Assembly (NCBI GenBank): GCA_030035585.1
Contig: CM057481.1
Coordinates: 54,259,128 to 54,323,127 of the forward strand
Source: Dugong dugon
Taxonomy: Eukaryota > Chordata > Mammalia > Sirenia > Dugongidae
Reading direction: 5' to 3'
Length of the DNA: 64,000 bases
Below, in pieces: positions 1-11,200 of the stretch. The stretch's first letter is position 1, and each line of letters opens with the position of its first letter. The position numbers and the translations under genes were made by a program. Under the pieces are notes generated by a model. It did not search any database, was not told the origin of the DNA, and saw nothing but the letters and a program-made list of their open reading frames with translations.

Positions 1-1231
1 ATTTCATGGTAGCACTCAACTAAAGTATAGGTGTTTTGTTCTGTTTTCACTAACCTCTAACCAAAATTTAGAATTTTCTTCAATCATGAATATAGACATC
101 ATAACACTAGTATTGGCAAGACCTGTCACTTTGTCACTAATAGAGATCACTGCCATTTCCCTATCATATTACAGTCACTACTAATATCAAAAATCATGTT
201 CATGTTCATCCCAGCATTAGCTACTCAACTTCTAGATCTTATTATTTAATGCACTGATAAGGATGCACATCTATTTTTATATTATACATTTTTAAGATAT
301 TTTGACAACTGTGTAATTGGTTCTGTTTGCAATTCGATGTATTTTATTTTATGCATTTAAAACATTATTCTGAAAGAGGTTCATAGGCTTCACCAGACTT
401 CTATGGCACCAAAAAAAAAAAAAAGCTAAGGACTCTTGCACAAAAGGAACACAAATGAGCAAAACACTTCCAGAAATCGAACGGGAGGGGGCTGGCTAAC
501 GCTGAACCTCCGCTTCTCCCTCATTCAGTATGCTTCTTATTTTTGTTTCAAACAACAAAAATCAAAGTTCTGCAATTGCACTACCAATAGACGGCCTTTA
601 ATTCTTTCAAAAGAATAAAATACTTTAATATTGAGTCACAAATTTTACATATATTTCTCTTGTTAGATAATTTTGAATCATAAATATCCTAAACTTATTG
701 AAAAAGTTGATTATATAGGATTTCTATCCACCAGAGTGATTCTACCTTCAAAAGGAAAACATTTGAACAAAACTGCTATTATTTATTACAATTTATCTGT
801 TTAACCATAAAAAGAAAAGGAATTTTTCCTTTATCTGCAGACTACATATAAGTGTGTATGGTGAGTACACATACACACACACACACTCACACATATCATC
901 AAAGATACATGTTTAAACATTTGTATATCTTAAAACAGAAAACATGTAATACATTGTCATACTGGAAATGATTTTTTGTGTGTGTGTGTCAAATTTGTAA
1001 GGATTTTGAAAGGGCTATTGCTCAAAGAGAAGGAAAATCCACCCCAATGGAAAACAGATACAATGTGTTTCAACATAAAAAATGATCATGTGCTTATGAA
1101 CTGAATTTCTTTTTCTAATGTCTCACAAATCAAAAGAGACAGATGCATATGACTCCAGTTCCAGTTCCATCTTTCCAACTGTTCACAGATACACCTTCTT
1201 TTTGTTAGTAGTGACATCATGGTTAATAAGC
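1..1231. other. AT-rich single-copy DNA, no gene seen
   Basis: I see no exon-like reading frame or recognisable transposon here. A run of A lies at about 411-424. A short CA microsatellite lies at about 868-893 and a TG run at about 977-989. The open frames are short and look like chance frames. Confidence 0.5.
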
Positions 1232-1372
1232 AACAGTAATTGAGTTTACAATGTGTCGGGCACAAAGATTGAAGCTGGAGCTGTGTAGGTGAACAAGGCA
1301 GGCATAGTAACAACTCTTGACTACTTGGAGGCTCCAGTCTAGTGAGGCAGATATTACATATTATAAAAAGCA
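1232..1372 (-). mobile_element. L2 LINE 3' end fragment
   Basis: Read on the plus strand this is the reverse complement of the L2 3' end: a degraded match to the 'tgtgccaggcac' segment, then 'gtgaacaaggcaggcatag', then 'ccagtctagtgaggcagata'. It is diverged and non-coding. MIR is an alternative, but the block order fits L2. Confidence 0.55.
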
Positions 1373-1421
1373 TTTAAATACAATTAGTATCAATATTAGT
1401 ATCCAATACAATTAAAGTTGG

Positions 1422-1588
1422 AGACCTGGTGGCACAGTGGTTAAGAGCTTGGCTGCTAACCAAAAGATTGGCAGTTTGGATCCACCAGCCACTCATTGGA
1501 AACGCTATCGGGAAGTTCTACTCTGTCCTATAGGGTTGCTATGAGTTGGAATTGACTTGACGGCAATGGTTCAATGGGTTTCTGTATC
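1422..1588 (+). mobile_element. AfroSINE, short (45-bp deleted) form
   Basis: The tRNA-derived head has an A-box-like 'tggcacagtggttaag' and a decayed B box. The body runs straight from 'ccaccagcc' to 'ttggaaacgctat', so the central ~45 bp are missing. The tail 'gctatgagttggaattgact' matches the RTE 3' end. It is non-coding and would have been transcribed by RNA polymerase III. Confidence 0.88.
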
Positions 1589-1821
1589 AGTATTTTGAAA
1601 GAAAATCACAGGGTCTATTATCAAACTTAGTCCTTACAACTTTGTAAGTATTTCATAAAAGAAGCATGGATTCAGAGACATGGAATAACTAGCCCATGTT
1701 TGTAAGGGGCCACACTACACGACTACTTTAAGGGGGCCAGAGAGAGAGCAGTGTAAATGGAGAGGTTGAAATACACAAAACTAATCACAAAGTAATAGCT
1801 TTATGTATAATAATGCTTACC

Positions 1822-2064
1822 TTCTTGAGGGAAGGGACTGTTTATTCATTCATCTTTGAAACCGGCATGGTATCTAGCACAATGTCTTGTATATGACGCT
1901 GTTGTTGTCAGGTGCTGTTGAGTTCGTTCAGACTCAGTAACCCTATAGGACAGAGTAGAAATGCCCCCATAGGGTTTCCAAGGAGCAGCTGGTGGATTTG
2001 AACTGCCGACCTTTTGGTTAGCAGCCCAGCTAGGTGAAGCTTAATGAATGAATGAAACAAGTCA
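1822..2064 (+). mobile_element. L2 LINE 3' end, split by an AfroSINE
   Basis: The left part carries the L2 3' end blocks 'gagggaagggactg' and 'tagcacaatgtcttgtata'. The typical terminal 'aatgaatgaatgaaac' follows at 2043-2060. An AfroSINE sits between them, so the L2 is older. Confidence 0.65.
1905..2034 (-). mobile_element. AfroSINE, head incomplete
   Basis: Antisense AfroSINE. The RTE-like tail comes first on the plus strand ('ggtgctgttgagttcgttc'), then 'atagggtttccaaggagcag', then the tRNA-related part ending near 'gttagcagcccagct'. The outer head is missing. It is inserted in an L2 3' end. Confidence 0.85.
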
Positions 2065-2429
2065 TTTCGAATTTCAGTGATTAGTGATTTTAACCTACAT
2101 AGCAGTGTCAATGAAACTTCAAAAACACAGTGATCAGCTGTATCGATTCCATTTACTCTTGATGTTCGCCATTCTTCAAAGACAGAGATGATTCTTTCTT
2201 GTGTGTTTGCTTTTCTTTTCAGAAAAGTTAACAGAAACTCACTGGAAACATATGAAGAGTTAAATACGAATTTGACTAGTTTACATTTTGGGATCAGACT
2301 AACCTCACTCTATAACATTGCAGGAAAGGATTACAGAAACAAATCATAGGGATTAGCACGTACAAATATCCTGGCCTTGTGAAAATTACCATTAACATTT
2401 TTCCTGCTAGTTAATGTTCTTTAAGTCTC

Positions 2430-2472
2430 CATTGACTGGATGGCAATGGGTTTGCTTTTTTTTTTTTTTTTA
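2430..2472 (+). mobile_element. AfroSINE 3' tail remnant with T-run
   Basis: Only the last part of the SINE is visible ('gatggcaatgggtttgc'), followed by about 16 T. This T-rich end after the 'ggtttg' motif is typical of AfroSINE copies here. It is severely 5' truncated. Confidence 0.5.
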
Positions 2473-2639
2473 AATGAGATAAAAACTATAAATGAAGTAC
2501 AACATGACCCCTGCTTTCATGAAACCTTAAATAAAATGAGGTAACAGTTTTCAGAGTTGCACTCATGCAAACCAGTCTAAATGGGCATGAAATCCAAGTC
2601 CATCCAGGGTTTTAGAAAGCCATAGCCAGTATCTCTGAC

Positions 2640-3572
2640 TGGAAAAACACAGACTCTGTCTTTAAGTCGAATTTGTACGTACGTTGGAACAGTTAGGTAC
2701 AGTTCTTAACTAACATCAGTAAGTCAAATGTTTGTCTTAGTATACAGTATATCCCTTTCTGTGCCTGTGGACCTCAGAGGTAAGGTGTTATTCTGGTCCT
2801 AATGCATTTAGTGTCAAGGTGAGTCCCTTTTGAAATGGGTGAAGCTCAGCAGACTGGAGTTGGAGCCTCATTGTGGTGTGTAGGTTAAGCATTCTATTAG
2901 GTGATGCTTCCTGGATGTGTTAGTTTTGTAAACTTTTGACTTTTTTTCCTTTGTTTCTGTGAGATAAGTCTTGCAAGCATAATTATGGCTTTCCTGTGTG
3001 ATAGTTAGGGAGCCCTGATGGGTTTATCTTGGTTTTTCTGGGTTATATTTGGAAAAGCAGAGGTTGTCCATATGACCTAACAGAAAGGCACCCACAATAA
3101 ATTATATGCCTAGTTCCCATTGGCATACCGTCATGCCACAGATCGGTGGCACAACAGGGCCAATCGCCTCATTGGTGGCTTGTATTACCAGATCATATTT
3201 CTCAAAATCCTTAAGACCAACCAAAAATTTAAACACATTCAATTAGTAAGTGTGCATTTGAATACTGAAAACACATGCCATCCAAAAAATTTAAGCAGAA
3301 AAAATGTAGTAATGAAAGGGATATAGTGTACTTTCTAGGCATAAAAAACATTAAAGAAATACTTCCACATATACTAAAACATCTCTAATAATACAGTAAT
3401 AATCTTAATAATAACATTTTGAGTTGTGTTGCAAAGTAGTCCCATTTATTATTACAAACCATTGTATGTAGTTCCAATTTTTAATATAATAGGCTTTCCG
3501 GAGGTTGGTTCGTAACTATGGGTTGTACCTAAGTTGGATGTTCATAACCTTCGGACTGCCTGTACTTAAGTT
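2640..3572. repeat. Possible DNA-transposon-like remnant
   Basis: The left side (about 2660-2745) and right side (about 3495-3570) carry motifs such as 'aagtcgaatttgtacgtac' and 'ttcgtaactatgggttgt' that recall terminal repeats of pogo/Tigger-like elements. The two ends are only weakly complementary and the interior shows no transposase. Treat the boundaries and the class as tentative. Confidence 0.22.
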
Positions 3573-3724
3573 TTGACATTTTACATATTCTTTAAAAAAA
3601 TATATTATGTACTCACCACCCAGATTTAATAGATGTTAACATCTGGCCATATTTGTCTCAGATTTTTTCTTTTTTTAATTTAAGAAATAAGCATTTCATA
3701 TTCTTTATTCACTTTTACTCAGTA

Positions 3725-4140
3725 TGAAATCAGGATTCTAACCCGAAACTCCAATCTTATGACAATAGCTATGAAGAACCTGACCCATGCATCAACCCCT
3801 TTAATCTGCCCAAGCACCAGGGAACTGGGTGACACAGGGAAGCCCAATGTACAGATGAGGTGGAGTCCCTGGGTGGTGCAAATGGTTAACACGCTTAGCT
3901 ACTAACTGAAAGGTTGGAGGTTTAAGTCTACCCAGTGGCACCTCAGAAGAAAGGACTGATGATCTACTTCTAAAAATTACCCATGGAAAACTCTGTGGAA
4001 CACAGCTCTGACACACAGGGGGCTGCCATGAGTCAGAATCGGCTTGACAGCACCTGGTACAGATGAAGTAAAGGAGGATAGGAGAGGTTAGGAGACTTGC
4101 TGAAGCAATAAATGACTACCATCTGCCAGGCACAGCGCCT
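3725..4140 (-). mobile_element. MIR-type SINE remnants, split by AfroSINE
   Basis: 'ggattctaacccgaaactcc' at about 3732 and 'gtacagatga' plus 'gagaggttaggagacttgc' after 4057 match antisense MIR blocks. An AfroSINE with a perfect 10-bp duplication interrupts the second one. The match is old and patchy and could be two MIR pieces. Confidence 0.4.
3861..4056 (+). mobile_element. AfroSINE, long subfamily, with target site duplication
   Basis: It begins 'tggagtccctgggtggtgc'. It carries the long-form middle ('gaagaaaggactgatgatct') and ends in the RTE-like 'gccatgagtcagaatcggct'. Perfect 10-bp target duplications 'gtacagatga' lie at 3849-3858 and 4057-4066, so both ends are defined. Confidence 0.93.
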
Positions 4141-4602
4141 TGAAAATACAGATCAAACAAAAGAAATCAATTATAGGACTGTATGATTTTACAAGGCTTC
4201 CACAAATCTACTCCAGTGTCTTTCTTTCTAATAAATGTGGAATTCACAGGCATCTCCTGCCAGAGGACCACTTACACTTCCCACCACCAAGTGCTGCTGT
4301 CAGTGTCAAGAACAATGAATTCTATTATTTGATTATTAAATCACCCCAAAAGCCATTGGTGAAGGGAAGCATATTGAAGTACCCAAGTCTCTAGTCTCAG
4401 TGTCTTGATGATTGGGATGTATTCTACTGCTTCAGACTCCTACTCTGTTTTGTCTTGTTACCTGAGTTAGTCTGGAAGACAAGTCTATCTGGACACCCAA
4501 TTGTTATAAGCCTCATCTTTTATTATTATTTTCCTATTTCATATTGGTGACCAGGTATTGGCAGATTCACTCATTCATTCTACAAATATTTATTTAACAC
4601 CT

Positions 4603-5018
4603 ACTTTGGACATGTCAGCTTGACTGCTATCCACAAGGTCACTGCTCTGTGGGAGAAAGACATAGCAGTCTGCTTCTATAAAGATTTACAGCCTTGGAAA
4701 CCCTATGGAGGCACTTCTACTCTGTTCTATAGAGTCACTATGAGTTGGAATCAACTCGACGGCAACAGGTTTGGTTTTATGGTTTGGACATGTCATCAGG
4801 GAAGACCAATCGCTACAAAAGGACGTCATGGTTGGCAAAGTAGAGGGTCAGCAAAAATGAGGGAAATGCTCAATGAGATGGATTGACACAATAGCCACAA
4901 CAACGAACTCAAACGTACCAATGATAATGAAGATCGCGCAGGGCCGGGCAATGTTTCATTCTGTAGGTTGGAATGAGTCAGAGCCAACCTGATGGCAACT
5001 AACAACCACAACAACATT
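4603..5018 (+). mobile_element. RTE (BovB-like) LINE 3' end, split by AfroSINE
   Basis: After the nested SINE the RTE 3' coding end and tail run from 4783. Blocks seen are 'tttggacatgtcatcagg', 'gagatggattgacacaat', 'agatcgcgcagggccgggca', then 'gcaactaacaaccacaacaa'. The short left piece is 'tttggacatgtca' at 4605-4617. The element is 5' truncated, non-functional and embedded in L2. Confidence 0.85.
4618..4782 (+). mobile_element. AfroSINE body nested in RTE
   Basis: The tRNA head is missing. The middle ('agcagtctgcttctataaag') and the tail are present. A 13-bp duplication 'tttggacatgtca' at 4605-4617 and 4783-4795 shows insertion into the RTE sequence itself. Confidence 0.9.
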
Positions 5019-5284
5019 TTCAAGGCGGTGTGCTAGGTTCTGTGAAGATAACAAACAAATAGTCATGGAATCTATATTTTATTTTAGTGGGGGATGGCAG
5101 GAATAAGCAAACAAATCAGTATAGAATATTCCAGGTATGATAGGTGCTAAGGAGTGAAAACAGGACAAGTGATATTTATAGGGTGGTCAAGGAAGGCCTC
5201 TCTGATTTGGCAACCTCTGAGCAGAGACTGGGACTTTAATAAGGGTGAAAGCCATGTTTATATCTGGAGGGAAAGTATTTCCGG

Positions 5285-5491
5285 CATTGTTGTTATTAGT
5301 TACCATCAAGTCAATTCCGACTCATGGCAACCACATGTGTACAGAGTAGAACTGCTTCCTAGGGTTTTCAAGGCTGTGACCTTTTGGAAGATCGCTAGGC
5401 CTGTCTTCCTAGGTGCCTCTGGGTGGGTTCGAACCACCAACCTTTCAGCTAGTAGTTAAGCACTTCACTGTTTGCCTTGCCCAGGGGCTCC
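5285..5491 (-). mobile_element. AfroSINE, long subfamily
   Basis: Antisense copy running from 'ttgttgttattagttacc' through 'gatcgctaggcctgtcttcc' to the head end 'gcccaggggctcc'. An imperfect duplication 'tatttccgg'/'tattaccag' flanks it. It lies inside the L2 remnant. Confidence 0.9.
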
Positions 5492-5500
5492 TATTACCAG

Positions 5501-5669
5501 TACAACCAAAAAAACCCAAACCCGGTGCCCTCGAGTTGATTCTGACTCATAACGACCCTATATGACAGAGTAGAACTGCTCCATAACATTTCCAAAGAGC
5601 AGCTGGTAGATTCAAACTGCCAACCCTTTGGTTACCAGCCGATTTCTTAACCACTGCATCACCAGGGAA
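5501..5669 (-). mobile_element. AfroSINE, short form
   Basis: Antisense copy with an A/C-rich start ('aaaaaaacccaaacccggtg'). Next come 'ctcgagttgattctgactca' and the tRNA-like head 'cttaaccactgcatcacc'. The 45-bp middle is absent. Only about 9 bp separate it from the previous SINE. Confidence 0.9.
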
Positions 5670-6044
5670 ATGGTAAATGCATTGTCTCTAAGTCAAGAGA
5701 ATGCTTGGCATGTTCAAGGTCAGTGAAGTAGGATGAAGCGGCTGAGTGCCAAGAGCTAAGGTCAGAGAGGAGAGGGCCAGATCGTAAAAGGCCTTGCAGG
5801 CCATGATAGGACTTTAAGTTTTAGGCTGAGAGGAATGGGAATTCAGGAGCGTGCTTAACTAACATGATCTGATTTACAAACTTTAGTTTATAGGGATAAG
5901 ATATGTGAGCATTTGGGATTTTGGCAGTGATGACACTAGATTCTGCATGGATGGACACATCTTCATGAGTAGGGAGTATCTGTCCAGGAGGGCTTCCATT
6001 CCAAACCAGCCTTTGCCCTGTACAGTGTGCAGAGTGTGAAAATA

Positions 6045-6225
6045 TAGTCAAGGGCCATCCATATCAGAATCATCCAACCTGCTTTTTAACACTGAAGATT
6101 CATGGAAACCACCTAAGCTATGATGAACCAGAAGATCTATGGCTGGAGCTAGAAAGTCTGCATTTTAAACAAGCCCCCCTGGTACTTCCACGTGTAAGAA
6201 CTGTGGAGAACAGCTGGAGTCAGGC
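6045..6225 (+). mobile_element. MER5-like non-autonomous hAT remnant
   Basis: Blocks 'tatcagaatcatccaacctg', 'aagtctgcattttaaacaag' and 'cccccctggtacttccacgt' follow the order of MER5-type hAT elements. The terminal inverted repeats are decayed and I could not fix the target duplication. Confidence 0.5.
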
Positions 6226-6434
6226 AAAGCTTTCCGAAGAAGTGGATTTTTTAGTTTCAAAGGCAGAAAGAGTTGTCTTTGTTGGAGACAGGCACAGCTT
6301 AATGACGGTGAGAATCCTTCAAGGGGAGGAACCGTCATGGATACAGACCTAGAGATTTGTGGAGACTAATTGTGTGCAGAGAGCTGGAGTCCTGCATGTG
6401 ATCTGGCATAAATGGAGTAGCATGTTTGAAGCCT

Positions 6435-6625
6435 TTCCTCTGTGCCAGGCACATAAGTGATCTCATTTTGTCACCTCAATTACTGTGAAAGGAACTTTAA
6501 GGGAAGTGAGGGCCACAGAATCTAAGTGGCCTGTCCAAGATTACTCTACAAGTGAATGGCAAAGGCAGGATCCAAGCAAATGTGGTTTTGTTCTAAAGCT
6601 TAGGGTCTTCACCATTATACTGAGG
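6435..6625 (-). mobile_element. MIR
   Basis: Antisense MIR order: 'tgtgccaggcacataagtga', then 'tctaagtggcctgtccaag', then 'caagtgaatggcaaaggcag', then 'cttcaccattatactgagg'. It is diverged but collinear. Confidence 0.7.
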
Positions 6626-6689
6626 AGAGTCAAATAATGAAGTTTGAGAAGTAACGGATCAGATGAGGAGGTCCTGAATGCCTTCATAC

Positions 6690-6860
6690 AAGCCAAAGGG
6701 TTTAAATGTTGACACAAAACCCACGGGATGCTGCCTTGAAGAAATCCATAAAAGGGAGTGACATGATTAGATGTGAGTTTTGATATTCTTCCTCTGGCAC
6801 CAGGAATATAAGCAAGAAGTAATGATGGCCAGAACTAAGTTAATGGCAAAGACAATGTCT
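6690..6860 (-). mobile_element. L2 fragment (second copy)
   Basis: 'gggagtgacatgattagatg' and 'gtaatgatggccagaactaa' are reverse-complement L2 blocks. The same type of sequence resumes at about 16310, so this L2 may once have been continuous and later split by the SINE and L1 insertions. Confidence 0.5.
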
Positions 6861-6944
6861 TAGCTCAGCTCCTCTAGAAAGCAGAGTCTGTGGCAAGGGC
6901 TAAAGTGTTAATGCTTTATTTGGGAGGTATATGCCTAGCTTACT

Positions 6945-7059
6945 TTTCAGAAGTAGATTGCCAGGCCTTTCTTCCAAGGTGCTCCTGTGGACTTGAACCT
7001 CCAACCTTTCGGTTAGCAACTGAGCTTGTTAACTGTTGCACTACCCAAGGGTTCCCAGA
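6945..7059 (-). mobile_element. AfroSINE fragment, head half
   Basis: Antisense head half: 'gattgccaggcctttcttcc', then 'acctccaacctttcggttag', then 'gcactacccaagggttcc'. The RTE-like tail is missing. Confidence 0.8.
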
Positions 7060-7123
7060 GATTTCAGGTCCCAATCCCTGTAATCTGTCATATTACCTTA
7101 TAAGGAAAAAAGGATCTTTGCAG
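7060..7123. repeat. Old interspersed repeat fragment
   Basis: 'ctgtcatattaccttataag' and 'aaggatctttgcagatgtg' resemble a common ancient mammalian repeat end, L1M or LTR type. It is too short to assign. Confidence 0.3.
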
Positions 7124-8234
7124 ATGTGTTTTATGACTTTGGTTAACAACCCCACAACAATTTACCCCTCTGAATTCTCAGCTTTTTTTTTTTTTTTTGG
7201 TGAAAATACACATAGCCAAAGATACACCATTTTAAAACTTTTTACGTACACATATAAGTGACATTGACTATGCTCTTCCAATTGTGCTGTTATTCTCACC
7301 CAAGATGAAGGCTTACAGGACAAAATAGCCTCCCATTTAACAGTTACTACAAATGTTGCCCTATAACAATGGTTAACAATCTCACAACACATCAACAGTA
7401 TCCTTACTCAACCTTGTGTTCCTTATCATCAGTTTCCTACTCCCTCTCTGCCTTCTGGCCCTTGTCACTGGACTCTGTACCTCGTTAGTCTCATTTAGTT
7501 TTATTGGGCTGTCCACTCCCAGGCTGAACAGTGAACCTCGAAGGTAACTTCACCTCTGAGCTGAAAGGGTGTCTGGGGGCCACACTCTTGAGGTTTCTCC
7601 AGTCTCCTTTAGGCCAGTAAATCTGGTCTTTTTTTTTTTTTTTTTTTTTTTTTGAGTTAGAATTATGCTCTACATCCTTCTCTAGCTCTGTCCAGAACCC
7701 TCTGTTGCGATCCTGGTCAGAGCAGTCAGTGGTGGTAGCCGGGCACCATCTAGCTGTACTGGACTCAGTCCGGTGGAGGTCTTGGTAGCTGTGGACAATT
7801 AGTCCTTTGGACTAATCTTTTCCTTGTATCCTGTTCTCTTCATTCTCCCTTGCTCCCGAAGGGATGAGACCAGTGTAATATCTTAGATGGCCGCTCACGG
7901 GCTTTTAAGACCCCAGACACTACTCACCAAGGTAGAATATAGAGCATTATCTTTATAAGTAGTGTCATGCCAATTGAGCTAGATGTTCCCCGAGATCATG
8001 GTCCCCAGAGCCCTCCGTCCAACAACTCAGTCCCTCGGGGAGTTTGGATGTGTCCATGGGGCCTCCATGACCTTTCCTTGTGCAGGTTGTGTTAGTTTCC
8101 CTTGTACTGTGTACTGTCTCACCTCTCACCCAAGATACCACTTATCTATTGCCTATTTAGTATTCCCCCCCCCCCCCATCCCTGGTAACCAACAAGGATT
8201 GTTACATTTTGCATGTGAATCTTTTCATGGGTTT
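7124..8234 (-). other. L1 no. 1 3' UTR with composite terminal module
   Basis: In L1 sense order: main 3' UTR (8234 to about 7311), a foreign-looking module (about 7310-7200), an A-run (7199-7183 as T on plus), then a partial second copy of the L1 3' terminus (7181-7124). The main UTR holds T-runs at about 7628-7653 and a C-run at about 8166-8178 (plus strand). The same composite order occurs at 35.6 kb and 58.2 kb. Confidence 0.75.
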
Positions 8235-11200
8235 TTACAATAGAGGTCTCATACAATATTTGTCCTTTTGTGATTGACTTATTTCACTCAGCATAATGTC
8301 CTCCAGTTTCATCCATGTTATGAGATGGTTCACAGATTCATGGTTGTTCTTTCTCGTTGCATAGTACTCCATTGTGTGTATGTACCATAGTTTGTTTATC
8401 CATTCATCTGTTGATGGGCACCTACATTGTTTCCATCATTTTGCTATTGTGAACAATGCTGCCATGAACATAGGTGTGCATATGTCTGTTCGAGTGACGA
8501 CTCTTATTTCTCTAGGATATATTCCTAGGAGTGGGATTGCTGGATCGAATGGTATGTCTATTTCTAGCTTTCTGAGGAAACGCCATATCATTTTCCAAAA
8601 TGGTTGTATCATTTTGCATTCCTGCCAGCAGTGTATAAGAGTTCCCGTCTCCCCGCAACCCCTCCAACATTTGTTATTCCCAGTATTTTTGATTCGTGCC
8701 AGTAATGCCGGGGTGAGATGGTATCTCATTGTGGTTTTCATTTGCATTTCTCTAATGGCTAGTGAACTCGAGCATTTCCTCATGTGTCTGTTGGCCATTT
8801 GAATATCTTCTTTGGTGATGTGTCTGTTCATTTCCTTTGCCCATTTTTTGATAGGATTGTTTGTCTTTTTGTTGTAGAGGTGTTGGATTTTCTTGTAGAT
8901 TATGGAGATTAGACCTTTGTCTGACTTGTACAGTCCAAAAATGTTTTTCCAGTTTGTAGGTTCTCTTTTGACTCTTTTGGTGAAGTCTTTTGAAGAGCAT
9001 AGGTGTTTGATTTTTAGAAGATCCCGGTTATCTAGTTTATCTGTTGGGTCTTGTGTGTTGATGGTTACGGTTTGTATCCTGTTAATGCCATGTATTAAGG
9101 TCTGAAGTGTTGGTCCTATTTTTTCTTCTATGAACTTTATAGTTTTAGGCTTTATTTTCAGGTCTTTGATCCATTTTAAAGTAGTTTTTGTACACGGTGT
9201 GAGGCATGGGTCCTGTTTCATTTTTCTGCAAATGGATATCCAGTTTTGCCAGCACCATTTGTTAAAAAGACTGTCTTTTCCCCAGTTGATGGACTTTGGG
9301 CCCTTGTCGAAAATCAGGTTACTGTAGGTGGATGGATTTACATCTGGGTTCTCAATTCTGTTCCATTGGTCAATGTCTCTGTTGTTGTACCAGTACCAGG
9401 CTGTTTTGACTCCTGTAGCTGTATAGCAGGTTCTGAAGTCAGGTAGTGTGAGTCCTCCAACTTTATTCTTCTTCTTCAGTAGTGCTTTACTTATTCGGGG
9501 CTTCTTCCCTTTCCATATAAAGTTAATGATTAGTGTTTCCATCTCTTTGAAGAATGTTGTTGGTATTTGGATCGGGATTGCATTGTATTTGTAAATTGCT
9601 TTGGGTAGAATTGACATTTTCACAATGTTGAGTCTGCCTATCCAAGACCATGGTATGTTTTTCCATTTATGTAGATCCCTTTGGGTTTCATGCAGCAGTG
9701 TTTTGTAGTTTTCTTTGTATAGGTCTTTTACATCCCTGGTCAGATTTATTCCTAAGCATTTTATCCTTTTAGGGGCCATTGAAAATAGTATTGATTTCCT
9801 GATTTCCTTCTCATTGTTCTCCTTATTGGTGTATAGGAATCCAACTGATTTTTGAATGTTTATCTTGTATCCTGCTACTCTGCTGAATCTTTCTATTAGT
9901 TCCAGTAGATTTCTTGTGGAGTCTTTAGGGTTTTCTACGTAGAGTATCATATCATCTGCAAACAGGGACAGTTGAACTTCTTCATTACCAATTTGGATGC
10001 CCTTTATTTCTTTTTCTTGCCTGATTGCTCTAGCTAGAACTTCCAGCACAATGTTAAATAGGAGTGGTGATAAACGGCATCCTTGTCTTGTTCCTGTTTT
10101 CAAGGGGAATGTTTTCAGCCTCTCTCCATTAAGAATGATGTTGGCCGTTGGTTTTGCATAGATGCCCTTTATTATGTTGAGAAATTTCCCTTGTATACCT
10201 ATTTTATTGAGAGCTTTTATCAGGAATGGGTGTTGGACTTTGTCAAATGCCTTTTCTGCATCAATTGAGATGATCATGTGATTTTTTTCTTTCCTTTTAT
10301 TTATGTGGTGGATTACGTTGATGGATTTTCTAATGTTAAACCATCCTTGCATACCTGGTATGACTCCTACTTGGTCGTGGTGTATTATTTTTTTTGATAT
10401 AATACTGAATTCTATTGGCTAGAATTTTGTTCAGAAATTTTGCATCTATATTCATGAGAGATATTGGTCTGTAATTTTCTTTTTTGTGATATCTTTGCCT
10501 GGTTTTGGTATCAGCGTTATGCTGGCTTCATAGAATGAATTTGGAAGTGTTGCTTCCTCTTGTATGCTCTGAAATAGCTTGAGTAGAACTGGTACAAGCT
10601 CTTCTGTAAATGTTTTGTAGAATTCTCCAGTGAAGCCATCTGGGCCAGGGATTTTTTTGGTTGGGAGTTTTTTTATTACCTTTTCAATCTCTTCTCCTGT
10701 TATGGGTCTGTTCAGATTTTCAATATCACTTTGTTGTACTTTGGGTAGGCCGTGTGTTTCTAGAAATTTATCCATTTCCTCTAGGTTTTCAAATTTGTTG
10801 GAATATAGTTTTTCATAATATTCTGTTATAATCCTTTTTATTTCAGTTGGGTCTGTTGTAATGTCTCCCATTTCATTTCTTATTTGGGTTATTTGTGTCC
10901 TCTGCTGTTTTTCTTTTGTCAGTCTGGCCAGTGGTTTGTCGATTTTGTTGATTCTTACAAAGAACCAACTTTTGGTTTTGTTGATTCTTTCTATTGTTTT
11001 TCTGTTCTCTATTTCATTTATTTATGCTCTGATCTTTACTATCTCCTTTCTCCTGGTGGTTGCAGGCTTTTTTTGCTGTTCTCTTTCTATTTGTTTGAGT
11101 TCTGTAGTTAATGTTTTGATTTTGTCCCTTTCTTCTTTTTTGGTATGTGCATCTATTGCTATAAATTGACCTCTGAGGACTGCCTTTGCTGTGTCCCAAA

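Larger units (their letters stand above)
4563..6044 (-). mobile_element. Long L2 LINE remnant, multiply interrupted
   Basis: In plus-strand order the blocks are the reverse complement of L2: 'ctcattcattctacaaatat', then 'gtgctaggttctgtgaagat', then 'ggtcaaggaaggcctctctg', then 'ggccttgcaggccatgatag', then 'aacatgatctgatttaca'. RTE and SINE pieces at 4603-5018 and two antisense AfroSINEs at 5285-5669 interrupt it. No open L2 reverse transcriptase frame survives. Confidence 0.72.

Noticed and set aside
5154-5459. A 101-codon plus-strand frame
   Set aside because: It is read through L2 and an antisense AfroSINE.
8374-8802. A 142-codon plus-strand frame opposite L1 ORF2
   Set aside because: It is a shadow of the L1 ORF2 C-terminal coding region. 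The same shadow appears at 35149 and 37001 opposite L1 nos 3 and 2.
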